From: Intestinimonas aquisgranensis | GTDB lineage: Bacteria; Bacillota; Clostridia; Oscillospirales; Oscillospiraceae | DNA: 31,530 nt | Reading direction: 5' to 3' | Assembly: GCA_020687605.1 (NCBI GenBank) | Contig: JAJEQY010000040.1 | Location: forward strand, 1 to 31,530 | In this document: in pieces, positions 1-7,872 of the stretch | How positions within the stretch are numbered: the stretch's first letter is position 1 | Layout of the letters: each line of letters opens with the position of its first letter | Made by a program: the position numbers and the translations under genes | Notes under the pieces: generated by a model | The model's database searches: none | What the model saw: the letters and a program-made list of their open reading frames with translations, nothing else | Told to the model about the DNA's origin: nothing

Positions 1-52
1 GCCCTGCAGGGCCGCCCCCCTTTCTCTTGATTTCTCAAAGGAGGAAACCGGC

Positions 53-2005
53 ATGGAACCCATTGCCATTGCCCGCCGTCTGGCGGAATTGGGACAGAAA
101 GCTGAGGCTCAACAGGCCTATACCGTAGCCCTGGAGAAGCAGGAGGGGCTCTCCCCTATGGACCGGCTCGAGGCAGCCAGCTATATTTTCTTCTCTCATG
201 GTGACTATAAGGTGGCCTATACGACCTTCATTCAGCTTTATAATCAAGGGGAGTTCCGCGCCCATCTATGGGACATGATCACTCAGGCCTTCTACCAGCC
301 CAACGAGGAAAAGCTCCGCCGCCGCTATGAGAGCAACCTGAAGGCCCTGGCTGACTATCCATACTGCTTCCAAAAGAGCTTTCCTGCCTTTGAGGAACTG
401 CCCCTGCGTTTCTTCCCCTTTGACAACAGAGGGTATCTGCCCTATGATCCGGAGGAAGACCGTTTTGGGGACTATGTGGATTTTGACGACCCGGTGATTG
501 ACCGTTATTTTTTCAGTGATCTGGAAAAGCCCATCCTGGCCAAAGACGTCTACTCCCAGTACCAGCTGGAATATCTCAACGACAACGTACGCAGGAGCGA
601 GTGGGTGGGCCGGGAAAACCACATCTACCTCCACTATACCGATTTTTCCCGCTTCTGTGCCTGCCTCCAGTGTCTGGAGCTGCGCCCCCTCCTGCGGGAG
701 AAAAAGTTCGTCTTTCTCTTTGAAAAAGAGATCGACCAGTATCCCATCGACTTCAAGGCCCGCTTTGGCATCGATTATGGCCAGTACCCCGTCAAGCCCA
801 TCGGTATTCGGGAGGTCAACAAGCTGATCTGGCACACCCAGCTGGCCTCCCACAACGGCGGCGACTTCTTTAACGAGATCTTCTACGGCCATCCCAACCT
901 CATGAGCTATGAGTCCGTCATGTTGGATAGTTACCGGGAGTTGTTCCAGGAAATGCGGACCAATCGGAAACAAAACCCACTGACCGGAGAGATCAACCGC
1001 CAGCTGACCCAGCTGAAAAATCCCACCGCCAAGGATTATCTGGTGGCTCTGTTTTTGAACAACGCGGAGACGACCTCCGGCCTGGACCGGGCCTCCCGCA
1101 TTGTCCCAGCCCTGTTTTTCCAGCCCCACTTCTCCAATATGGAGTATCAGCTGGATGTGACGGAAGGGGAGAAGGCCTGCGCGCTCTTTTCCAAGCAGTA
1201 TGCGGAGATCAGAAAATCCCCTATCTTCCGGGAATTTAAATATATCAAAACCTTCACCCCTATCCGCCGGCCCACCACCAGCCACGCCGCTACTGTGCGC
1301 TTTATGGCAGCCCAACTGGGGGATGTGGACAAGCCAGCTTTGATCCCAGATGCGGTGTCCCAGCGGGTGCTGAACCGCAGCTATCTCCGGGAGCCGGGGG
1401 ACCGACTGTACCGGGATAGTATTCTGGTGCGGTTTGAGGACGGAAAGCTGAACCCCAGGGCCACCTTTACCCGGTTGGCGGAATTCCTGGACATCCCCTA
1501 TACTGAGAGTATGACCTACTGCTCCAGCCACCTGGGTGTTTCCCCGGAGTCGTTTGCGGGCAATGTTCGAGGTTTTGATCCAGCTACCGTCTACCGTACC
1601 TACGATGAATACGCCAACGATGAGGAACGGGCCTTCATTGAGTACTTCATGGAGGACATCTACAAAGCCTGCGGCTATGACTTCCACTACTATAAAGGGG
1701 AGCCGGTAGACGAGGCATGGGCAGAGGAGAAGACCAGCCGCTTCTCTACCATTGACGGCTGGATCGCCGAAGCTCTGCGGGGGTACTATCAGGCTAAGCG
1801 GGAGAAGGGTGAGTACGAGGGGAACGAAGATGTGGACGAAGCTGCAATTAAGCTGCATCTGGAGTCCTGCCGGGAGAATCGGCTGCGCATTGCCGGACTG
1901 CTGCTGAAGAACCCCAGATTTATCACCCACAAGGGTCAGCCCCTGCGGATGATCCCGGTGCTCCAGCCCGACCCGGCCCTGCTGGAACAGCCCCTGCATC
2001 ATTGA
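53..2005 (+). CDS. TPR-like / sulfotransferase-like protein
   Basis: A 650-aa cytoplasmic protein with no signal peptide or membrane segment. The start is set by an AAAGGAGG ribosome binding site 8 bases before the ATG. The first ~110 residues are helical and TPR-like (a LAELGQKAEAQQAY type repeat). The C-terminal third resembles PAPS-dependent sulfotransferases: the segment around residues 460-485 (SILVRFEDGKLNP, then LAEFLDIPY) matches the family's 'vryEDL...P...fLgip' signature. A segment near residue 260 ending GHPNLM resembles the region after the usual PKSGTT 5'-phosphosulfate loop, but that loop itself is not recognisable (ASHNGGDFF stands there). The neighbouring CysC-like kinase, 12 bp downstream, supports a sulfotransferase reading. 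It could instead be a non-catalytic or differently acting relative. The family call is moderate; the substrate is unknown. Confidence 0.55.
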   Translation: MEPIAIARRLAELGQKAEAQQAYTVALEKQEGLSPMDRLEAASYIFFSHGDYKVAYTTFIQLYNQGEFRAHLWDMITQAFYQPNEEKLRRRYESNLKALADYPYCFQKSFPAFEELPLRFFPFDNRGYLPYDPEEDRFGDYVDFDDPVIDRYFFSDLEKPILAKDVYSQYQLEYLNDNVRRSEWVGRENHIYLHYTDFSRFCACLQCLELRPLLREKKFVFLFEKEIDQYPIDFKARFGIDYGQYPVKPIGIREVNKLIWHTQLASHNGGDFFNEIFYGHPNLMSYESVMLDSYRELFQEMRTNRKQNPLTGEINRQLTQLKNPTAKDYLVALFLNNAETTSGLDRASRIVPALFFQPHFSNMEYQLDVTEGEKACALFSKQYAEIRKSPIFREFKYIKTFTPIRRPTTSHAATVRFMAAQLGDVDKPALIPDAVSQRVLNRSYLREPGDRLYRDSILVRFEDGKLNPRATFTRLAEFLDIPYTESMTYCSSHLGVSPESFAGNVRGFDPATVYRTYDEYANDEERAFIEYFMEDIYKACGYDFHYYKGEPVDEAWAEEKTSRFSTIDGWIAEALRGYYQAKREKGEYEGNEDVDEAAIKLHLESCRENRLRIAGLLLKNPRFITHKGQPLRMIPVLQPDPALLEQPLHH

Positions 2006-2017
2006 GGAGAAGATACC

Positions 2018-2545
2018 ATGGAACAGCAAGGAACTGTTTATTTCTTTACCGGACTGTCCGGGGCGGGCAAGACCACTCTGGGCGGCCTGTTCTACCGCCG
2101 CCTGAAGGAGAAGAAGCCCAATGTGGTGGTGCTGGATGGCGACCAGATCCGCCCCGTATTCGGAGAGGATACCGGCTACGGCTTCGAGGAGCGGAGGCAC
2201 CTGGCCGAGCGGGCCTTCCGTATCTGCAAGATGCTGGCGGAACAGGGGATCGATGTGGTATGCTGTTCGATCTCCATGTTTCATTCCGTGCGCGAGTGGA
2301 ACCGTAAGAATATCCCCAATTATAAGGAAATCTACATCCGGGTCACCAAGAATACTCTCCTGGCCCGCAACAAGAAGGGGCTCTACACCGGCGGGAAAAA
2401 CGTCATCGGTGTGGATCTCCCCTTTGAGGAGCCTCAGGCACCGGACCTCATTGTCCAGAACGACGGTGACCGCACACCGTTGGAACTGGTGGAGGAGATT
2501 GAAAAGGCGTTCCATGTAAACAGACCGGAGGCGAGCGCGTCATGA
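2018..2545 (+). CDS. Adenylylsulfate kinase-like (CysC family) P-loop kinase
   Basis: A 175-aa P-loop kinase of APS-kinase size. Visible motifs are the Walker A loop GLSGAGKT (residues 12-19), the DGD motif (40-42), KGLY (120-123), and the GVDLPFEEP/PDL segment (131-143) of the CysC C-terminus. True APS kinases make PAPS from APS and ATP and carry a FISPY-type motif; here the equivalent segment reads SISMF (84-88), so the substrate may differ. A relative, Cj1415 of Campylobacter, phosphorylates a CDP-linked phosphoramidate, and a cytidylyltransferase lies in the same operon here. The start has a GGAGAAG ribosome binding site. The gene overlaps the next by four bases (ATGA), indicating translational coupling. 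The family call is firm and the substrate is open, so no gene symbol is given. Confidence 0.8.
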   Translation: MEQQGTVYFFTGLSGAGKTTLGGLFYRRLKEKKPNVVVLDGDQIRPVFGEDTGYGFEERRHLAERAFRICKMLAEQGIDVVCCSISMFHSVREWNRKNIPNYKEIYIRVTKNTLLARNKKGLYTGGKNVIGVDLPFEEPQAPDLIVQNDGDRTPLELVEEIEKAFHVNRPEASAS

Positions 2546-3357
2546 TCCTGTCTGCTGATCTGCACACCCACACCACGGCGTCGGACGGGCAGTATGCCCC
2601 CGCTGAGCTGGTGAGGCTCGCCAAAGAGGCTGGTGTGGAATGCCTGGCCGTGACGGATCACGACACGCTGGACGGTGTGGAAGCGGCCAGCCGGGCGGGC
2701 GAGACGCTGGGACTCCGCGTGCTGCGGGGTGTGGAGCTGGGCGCCAAAGAGGATCGCCATATGCACATCCTGGGCCTGGGGCTGCGGCAGGACTGTGACG
2801 GCCTGTTGAAGCTGTGCCGCAAGCTGTTGGACAGCCGGAATGAGCGGAAATACCGCATCATTGATTTCCTGAAGGAGAAGGGTGTCGAAATTTCCCTGGA
2901 TGAGGTGGAGGCTGTAGCGGGCGGCGCGGTCATTGCCCGGCCTCATTTTGCCCAGATCATGCTCCGGCACGGCTATGTCTCCAGCTCCAAGGAGGCGTTT
3001 GACCGCTATCTGGATACGGATGAATATCAGCGGATCGAGCGGTTTAAGGCCGGGGCGGAGGAATGCATACAGGCCATCCACGACGGAGGCGGAAAGGCCG
3101 TGCTGGCCCATCCGTATCAGTTGGGTTACACGCCCCGGAGACTGGAGGATACGCTGCGCACGCTGAAGGGGTATGGGCTGGATGGTCTGGAATGTTATTA
3201 TCCCTGCCATACTCCGGATATGGTGCAAGAGTACCTGGAGCTGGCCAGGCGCTTTGGACTCCAAATCAGCGGGGGAAGTGACTTCCACGGGGAACGGGTA
3301 CGGCCTGATACGGTCCTGACCCCAACGCCGCTGGAGCTGTCTTGGCTGCTGGCCTGA
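2542..3357 (+). CDS. PHP-domain phosphoesterase (TrpH/Cv1693-like)
   Basis: A 271-aa PHP metallophosphoesterase of COG0613 type. The metal ligands of the fold are visible: HTH at residues 8-10, TDHD at 38-41, GVE at 63-65, H135 in ARPHF, H190 in LAHP, and D247/H249 in the C-terminal SDFHGE. Members of this family include the 3',5'-nucleotide bisphosphate (pAp) phosphatase of Chromobacterium and the RNase AM/TrpH enzymes. pAp is the by-product of sulfotransferases, so next to a CysC-like kinase and a sulfotransferase-like protein a role in pAp removal is a reasonable inference. A general 5'-3' exonuclease or oligonucleotide role remains possible. The start overlaps the stop of the upstream gene and has a GGAGGCGAG ribosome binding site. 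Confidence 0.85.
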   Translation: MILSADLHTHTTASDGQYAPAELVRLAKEAGVECLAVTDHDTLDGVEAASRAGETLGLRVLRGVELGAKEDRHMHILGLGLRQDCDGLLKLCRKLLDSRNERKYRIIDFLKEKGVEISLDEVEAVAGGAVIARPHFAQIMLRHGYVSSSKEAFDRYLDTDEYQRIERFKAGAEECIQAIHDGGGKAVLAHPYQLGYTPRRLEDTLRTLKGYGLDGLECYYPCHTPDMVQEYLELARRFGLQISGGSDFHGERVRPDTVLTPTPLELSWLLA

Positions 3358-3368
3358 GGGAGGGTAAA

Positions 3369-4097
3369 ATGAAACGAGCGATTGTAACCGGCTCTACCCG
3401 GGGAATTGGTCGGGCCATCGGTCTGGAATTGCTCCGCCAAGGCTGCGAGGTGGCCTTTAACTACTGCCGTGACGAGATCCAGGCCGAAAATCTGCGGCAG
3501 GAGCTGGAGACGGGCGGATTTTCAGGCCGCTACCAGATTATTCAGGCGGACCTGTCCACGGAGGAAGGTCTGCACACCTTTGGTGAGAGGCTCCAGGAAC
3601 GGTTCAGAAAGCTGGACTACCTAGTGCTGAATGCCAGCATTACATGCAGAGCCACCCTGGATCAGCTGAAGCTGGAGGACTGGGAGCGGGTCCTGCGCAC
3701 CAATCTGACGATGCCCCTCTTTTTAACGCAGATGTGCGCATCGTGGATGCAGCCCAATGGGGGCATCCTGTTTATCGGGGCGGTTATGGGGCAATATCCC
3801 CATGCCATGTCTCTGCCTTATGGTACTTCCAAGGCGGGGATCCACTATCTGACACGGGCACTGGTCAAGGAGTTTGCAGGCGCGGGAGTGCGGGTCAATT
3901 GCGTCGCGCCGGGTTTTGTGGAGACCGACTGGCAGAAAAATAAGCCCCAGGAGATCCGTCAGTCCATTGAAAGTAAGGTTGCGCTCCACCGGTTCGCTGC
4001 GCCGGAGGAAGTTGCGCATATGGCATGGGCAGTCCTGGAAAATCCTTATATGAATGGCGAGATCGTCAACATCGATGGGGGGTACTGTTACCAATGA
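3369..4097 (+). CDS. SDR-family oxidoreductase (FabG-like, catalytic Ser replaced)
   Basis: A 242-aa classical short-chain dehydrogenase/reductase. It has the Rossmann motif TGSTRGIG (residues 7-14), LNAS in place of NNAG, the catalytic YGTSK (Tyr151, Lys155), the PGF(V)ET segment and the C-terminal NIDGG. It aligns with FabG around the active site, but the position of the catalytic Ser, 13 residues before Tyr151, is Ala138 (IGAVMG instead of IGSVVG). It may therefore be a weak or repurposed dehydrogenase. The ATG at 3369 was chosen over an upstream in-frame start because it follows a GAGGGAGG ribosome binding site. It lies 11 bp after the PHP gene and overlaps the next gene by ATGA. The substrate is unknown; it presumably modifies the moiety built by this operon. 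Confidence 0.85.
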   Translation: MKRAIVTGSTRGIGRAIGLELLRQGCEVAFNYCRDEIQAENLRQELETGGFSGRYQIIQADLSTEEGLHTFGERLQERFRKLDYLVLNASITCRATLDQLKLEDWERVLRTNLTMPLFLTQMCASWMQPNGGILFIGAVMGQYPHAMSLPYGTSKAGIHYLTRALVKEFAGAGVRVNCVAPGFVETDWQKNKPQEIRQSIESKVALHRFAAPEEVAHMAWAVLENPYMNGEIVNIDGGYCYQ

Positions 4098-4639
4098 GCC
4101 AGTCTGTGGGAATCGAACAGTTGACAGAGGTGGTCCAAAAGAAGTATCCTTCCATTGAACTCTTTCCGGCAAATCCGGCTGCGTTCTATTTCGAAGAACG
4201 CGTGCATATGCAGTGCTTTTACTGTAAGAACTATGATCTGAACTGGAAATGTCCGCCCCGGATTCCAAAGATCGACTACGAAAAGGTGATCCGAGAGTAT
4301 GACCGAGGCGCTTTTGTAAAGATCGAGCTCCCATTTGATGAAGACAACTTCCCAGATGTACGTGCCCGCTCTACCAACGAGCTGCATCAGGCACTCCTGT
4401 ATCTGGAGCGATATCTCTGGGAACAGGATTGCCCAATGGCGCTTTCCTTCCTGGGTGGGTCCTGCAAGCTGTGCAAAAACGGTTGTAATCCGGTGCGGTG
4501 CAGCAATCCTTATCAGGCACGGGTGCCGTTGGAGGCGACAGGAGTCAATGTGCTGAAAACAGTGGAGGAGCAGACCGGAATCCATCTGGGATTTCCACCG
4601 AAAAATACCCTGAAACGCGTTGGACTACTTTTGTGGTAA
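4094..4639 (+). CDS. DUF2284 family cysteine-rich metal-binding protein
   Basis: A 181-aa soluble protein recognisable as DUF2284 ('predicted metal-binding protein'). It has an N-terminal CFYC followed by WKCPPRIP, and a cysteine cluster CKLCKNGC...RC near residues 120-135. The spacing suggests an Fe-S cluster or zinc site. No biochemical function is established for the family that I can state with confidence. The ATG overlaps the stop of the SDR gene (ATGA), so the two are probably translated together, and the protein may supply electrons or metal chemistry to the SDR step. An upstream in-frame ATG at 4025 lies deep inside the SDR gene and is rejected. Confidence 0.8.
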   Translation: MSQSVGIEQLTEVVQKKYPSIELFPANPAAFYFEERVHMQCFYCKNYDLNWKCPPRIPKIDYEKVIREYDRGAFVKIELPFDEDNFPDVRARSTNELHQALLYLERYLWEQDCPMALSFLGGSCKLCKNGCNPVRCSNPYQARVPLEATGVNVLKTVEEQTGIHLGFPPKNTLKRVGLLLW

Positions 4640-4666
4640 GGCCGTTGGGAAAGGAGCGCATTGTTT

Positions 4667-5383
4667 ATGGTTTATATCATTTTGGCTGCCGGAACGGGGA
4701 GCAGACTGCACCCCATCACATTGAAACATCCCAAATCGCTGTTTTCCCTGGATGATCATACCACGATTCTTCAGCGAATGGTCAACATGCTGCGGAAATG
4801 GAGTCCCCAGGCCGAGATTGTGGTCGTCTGCGGCTTTCAGCACAGATTGCTGGAGGAGTATGTCTCCGGTGTAGAGTGGGTATATAACCCCTTCTACAAG
4901 GTGACCAATTCCCTGGCGTCACTCTGGTTTGCAAAGAATTATCTGGACCGGGAGGTCACCATTCTAAACGGTGATATCGTCATGTCGGAGCAGCTGATTC
5001 GGGAGGTCGTCACACAGAGCACCGACCGGCCTGAGGTCCTGATGGATTCCTCCATCAAAGAGGGAGATTATAACGTTCAGTCGGAGCACGGTAAAGTCAT
5101 CGTCATGAGTAAAGAGCTTACCTCGTATACCGGCGAGTACGCCGGCGTGACGAAGCTGGACCGGAATTCCGCCCTGCAGCTGCGGGAACAGCTATGTGAG
5201 ATGGTCGAGGACGGGCGATATGATACCTGGTACGAGGATGCATTGGTTCAGATGATATTTGAGAGGAACTTCTCCCTATTTGCAAAAGACATCTCCGCAT
5301 ACGAGTGGACAGAAGTTGACAGTGTGGATGATTTGGTGTACGCCAAAAAGATCCATGAAAAAGAGGGCAGGAGTCAGGTCTAA
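4667..5383 (+). CDS. CTP:phospho-X cytidylyltransferase (LicC / phosphocholine cytidylyltransferase-like)
   Basis: A 238-aa nucleotidyltransferase. The N-terminus carries the sugar-nucleotidyltransferase loop ILAAGTGSRLHPIT and HPKSLF. The middle has YNPFYKVTNSLASLW, LNGDIV, GEYAGVTKL, WYEDAL and WTEVDSVDDLVYAKKI, which together are typical of LicC-like phosphocholine cytidylyltransferases and the Campylobacter phosphoglutamine cytidylyltransferase. It should activate a phosphorylated small molecule as its CDP derivative; which one cannot be read from sequence. The ATG at 4667 is preferred over a TTG at 4661 because the GGAG site lies 10 bases upstream of it rather than 4. It is the last gene of the operon and is followed by a strong terminator. 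Confidence 0.8.
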   Translation: MVYIILAAGTGSRLHPITLKHPKSLFSLDDHTTILQRMVNMLRKWSPQAEIVVVCGFQHRLLEEYVSGVEWVYNPFYKVTNSLASLWFAKNYLDREVTILNGDIVMSEQLIREVVTQSTDRPEVLMDSSIKEGDYNVQSEHGKVIVMSKELTSYTGEYAGVTKLDRNSALQLREQLCEMVEDGRYDTWYEDALVQMIFERNFSLFAKDISAYEWTEVDSVDDLVYAKKIHEKEGRSQV

Positions 5384-5393
5384 AAAAGAGACA

Positions 5394-5439
5394 AAAGAGA
5401 CAGGCGCAGCTTCTTATGCGAAGCAGCGCCTGTCTCTTT
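5394..5439. terminator. Bidirectional intrinsic terminator between convergent operons
   Basis: A 14-bp perfect outer stem (AAAGAGACAGGCGC at 5394-5407 with its complement at 5426-5439) encloses a second 5-bp stem GCTTC/GAAGC (5409-5413 with 5420-5424). A-rich sequence precedes it and T-rich sequence follows it, so both strands read hairpin plus U-tract. It lies between the stop of the cytidylyltransferase gene (+) and the stop of cheB (-), and should end transcripts from both sides. Confidence 0.9.
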
Positions 5440-5443
5440 CATT

Positions 5444-6493
5444 TTAGCGCGCAGATTTTAGATGCGTCATGAGTACACTGGAGATGTTCTCACAGGAGGC
5501 CTGGACCGTAACCGCGCCGATCTCATGAGCCACGCAGGGCATGCCATACACCACACAGGATTCCTTGTCCTGGCCGATGGTGTAGGCGCCGGCCTTGCGC
5601 ATCTCCAGAAGCCCGCTGGCGCCGTCCCGTCCCATGCCTGTCATGATGATGCCCACCATGTGACATTTGACCGCACTGGCCATGGAGGAGAAGAGCACGT
5701 CTACCGAGGGACGATGGCCGCTGACCTTTTCGCCGGGCAGACAGGAGACTGTGTACCGGCTTCCCAGCCTCACCACACGCATCTGCAGATCGGCAGGGGC
5801 GATGAGGGCCAGTCCGCGGTGGATCTCATCGCCGTTGACGGCCTCACGAACCTCCATCTGGCACAGACGGTTGAGCCGGTCGGCATACATTTTGGTAAAA
5901 CCGACCGGCATATGCTGGACGATGACCATGCCAGGAATGTCGGCGGGCAGACGCTTGAGGACCTCCAGGGTGGCCTCGGTGCCGCCGGTGGAGGCGCCAA
6001 GGCCAATGATTGTATTGTCGAGGGAATGATTGCTGCCCAGAAGATTGACTGGAGGGCGGGCGGCGCTGGCCACTGCCGCACGAGCCGCCCGGTGGACCTT
6101 GGCACAGGAGGCAACAATGATTTTCTGAGAGAGGGCGTGGATGAAGGAGGAGACGCTCTCTGTTCCATCGGGTTTGCGGACAAAATCCACCGCCCCGGCG
6201 GCCAGGGCGTCAAACACCCGCAGGTCCAGAGAGGATACCAGAATGACCGGAATCGGATGGGTCGGCAAATATTGCTTGAGGAATTCGATGCCGCTGATGC
6301 CGGGCATCTCAACATCCATGGTCACCACATCTGGAGAAAGACGGGCGATTTTATTTTTCGCGTCTGTGGCGTTGATGGCGGTCCCTACCACCTGAATGCG
6401 GGGATGGGTGGCCAACCCCTGGGTGATGAGGTTCCGGGCCACCATGGAGTCATCCACCACCAGCACGCGGATGGGATTGTTGTTGGCGAACAT
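5444..6493 (-). CDS. cheB: Chemotaxis response regulator protein-glutamate methylesterase CheB
   Basis: A 349-aa two-domain protein. The N-terminal receiver domain shows VVDDS (Asp14/15), phospho-acceptor Asp60 in TMDVEMPG, and the conserved Lys in FVRKP. The C-terminal methylesterase domain has the catalytic Ser in GASTGGTEA, His in VQHMP and Asp in GMGRDGA. It removes methyl groups from receptor glutamates, opposing CheR, and is activated by CheA phosphorylation. The start is placed at MFANNN: an AGGAAGG site stands 10 bases before that ATG, whereas the longer reading (from 6535, overlapping the cheR stop by ATGA) has no clear ribosome binding site. It is last in the cheA-cheW-cheR-cheB operon and is followed by the bidirectional terminator. 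Confidence 0.95.
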   Translation of the reverse strand: MFANNNPIRVLVVDDSMVARNLITQGLATHPRIQVVGTAINATDAKNKIARLSPDVVTMDVEMPGISGIEFLKQYLPTHPIPVILVSSLDLRVFDALAAGAVDFVRKPDGTESVSSFIHALSQKIIVASCAKVHRAARAAVASAARPPVNLLGSNHSLDNTIIGLGASTGGTEATLEVLKRLPADIPGMVIVQHMPVGFTKMYADRLNRLCQMEVREAVNGDEIHRGLALIAPADLQMRVVRLGSRYTVSCLPGEKVSGHRPSVDVLFSSMASAVKCHMVGIIMTGMGRDGASGLLEMRKAGAYTIGQDKESCVVYGMPCVAHEIGAVTVQASCENISSVLMTHLKSAR

Positions 6494-6531
6494 ATAAGTT
6501 GATCCTTCCTTTTGGACAGGACGGTGACCGG

Positions 6532-7353
6532 TCATTTCTTTTGGTAAATGGAGGGAAATACCAGCCGGAATTTCGGGTCCTGGCCCAGAGACTCCGAGTG
6601 GCTCACAAAGAGGTAGCCACCCGGGTGCATGGCGTCGCAGAAGCGATGGACCAGGGCATCCCTGGTCTCCTGATTGAAATAGATCATCACATTCCGGCAG
6701 AAAATCACATCGAATTTCAGTCGGAACTGGATGGGGTCCATAAGATTGAAAGGCCGGAAGATCACATTTTTCCTGATATCCGGTCCAACTGCGTACATCC
6801 CGGTGGCCTTGTCAAAGGTAAAATACCGTTTCAGCCACTCATTGGGCATGTCGGCGGGTACATGGTAAAGCCCAGCCCTGGCCTTGGCCATGGCCTGCTG
6901 GGAGATATCGGTGGCCAGAACCCGGGTGTCCCACTGTGCGGCCTTGGAGCCAAAATACTCTTTCAAATAGATAGACAGGGTATAGGGTTCCTCACCGCTG
7001 GAGCAGCCGGCGCTCCAGATCGATAGGACATGGTCATTTTGGTGCCGCTTCTCCAGTTCGGGCAAGATGGTCTTCTGAAAATAGGTGAAGTGGTCCGATT
7101 CCCGGAGAAAATAGGTATAGTTGGTAGTCAGCTTGTTGAGGATCAGCTCCACATCCTCCGGATCCCGGCGGGAAAAGAGCCGTTCCAGAAAGGGTTCCAG
7201 AGAGGTATATCCCCGCTCCTTCAGGGCATGTGAAAGCCGGCTGGTAATGAGGGTCTTTTTCTTGCTCAGGTCGATACCGTAGTTTTTCTGCATGAACTGG
7301 ACCAGACGCTGAAAGTCCTGGTCCGAGACGGTCAGATCATGGAAAAGGTCCAT
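6532..7353 (-). CDS. cheR: Chemotaxis protein methyltransferase CheR
   Basis: A 273-aa SAM-dependent methyltransferase that methylates glutamates of chemoreceptors. The N-terminal helical domain (residues 8-75, with YGIDLSKKK and LTTNYTYFLRE) and the SAM-binding motif IWSAGCSSGEEPY (about 110-122) are typical, as is the C-terminal DVIFCRNVMIYF segment. Length is normal for the family. A GAGGCGG element precedes the start. It lies 21 bp after cheW and about 40 bp before the preferred cheB start, in the same operon. Confidence 0.95.
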   Translation of the reverse strand: MDLFHDLTVSDQDFQRLVQFMQKNYGIDLSKKKTLITSRLSHALKERGYTSLEPFLERLFSRRDPEDVELILNKLTTNYTYFLRESDHFTYFQKTILPELEKRHQNDHVLSIWSAGCSSGEEPYTLSIYLKEYFGSKAAQWDTRVLATDISQQAMAKARAGLYHVPADMPNEWLKRYFTFDKATGMYAVGPDIRKNVIFRPFNLMDPIQFRLKFDVIFCRNVMIYFNQETRDALVHRFCDAMHPGGYLFVSHSESLGQDPKFRLVFPSIYQKK

Positions 7354-7374
7354 TGTATGTCCGCCTCGCTTCCG

Positions 7375-7854
7375 TCAGGATTGCGCCAGCAGCTGGGGAC
7401 AATCGAAGACCAGCATGGTCTGACCGTCGCCCAGGGAGCACATGCCGGAGACCAGCTCCTGCTGATCGTGGTTGGGGGAGGGAAGGAGGATGCTGACCGG
7501 TACATCCAGCATCCGCTGCACCGTGTCCACCAGGATGCCGACCATGGTGTCGTTGATGTTGAGAATGATGATGCAGTTCTGCTCCGCAGGCTCCTGACCC
7601 AGCAACAGCCGGATGTCCACAATGGGAATGATCTGACCGCGCAGGTTGATGATACCCCGGACATAAGCAGGGACCAGGGGCAGGGCAGTGATGGGGTGAT
7701 TAGTGATGATCTCTACTACATATTCCGCACCGGCACCGAAGAGCAGGTCGCCGGAGAGAAACAGCAGATACTTTTGCGTTTCGGTCGTTTCTGCACTCTC
7801 CAGATTGGAGGAAGCATCCTCCTCAGGGGCGGAAAAAACACGATCTTCTTCCAT
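7375..7854 (-). CDS. cheW: Chemotaxis coupling protein CheW
   Basis: A 159-aa single CheW domain that links receptors to CheA. Visible signatures are KYLLFLSGDLLFGAGAEYV, the ITALPLVPAYVRGIINLRG segment typical of CheW, and IVDIR. The first ~25 residues are an acidic, probably disordered extension. The ATG is preceded by AGGAGG at ideal spacing. It follows cheA by 18 bp, indicating one transcript. Confidence 0.93.
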   Translation of the reverse strand: MEEDRVFSAPEEDASSNLESAETTETQKYLLFLSGDLLFGAGAEYVVEIITNHPITALPLVPAYVRGIINLRGQIIPIVDIRLLLGQEPAEQNCIIILNINDTMVGILVDTVQRMLDVPVSILLPSPNHDQQELVSGMCSLGDGQTMLVFDCPQLLAQS

Positions 7855-7872
7855 GACAAAGCCTCCTGTGGA

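Noticed and set aside
266..2515. Very long minus-strand open frame opposite the sulfotransferase-like and kinase genes
   Set aside because: It has no recognisable domain and mirrors the plus-strand genes that have clear motifs and ribosome binding sites; GC-rich DNA often leaves such antisense frames open.
6494..6535. N-terminal 14-residue extension of CheB from the ATGA overlap with cheR
   Set aside because: No ribosome binding site precedes it, while AGGAAGG precedes the shorter start, which also matches the usual receiver-domain N-terminus.
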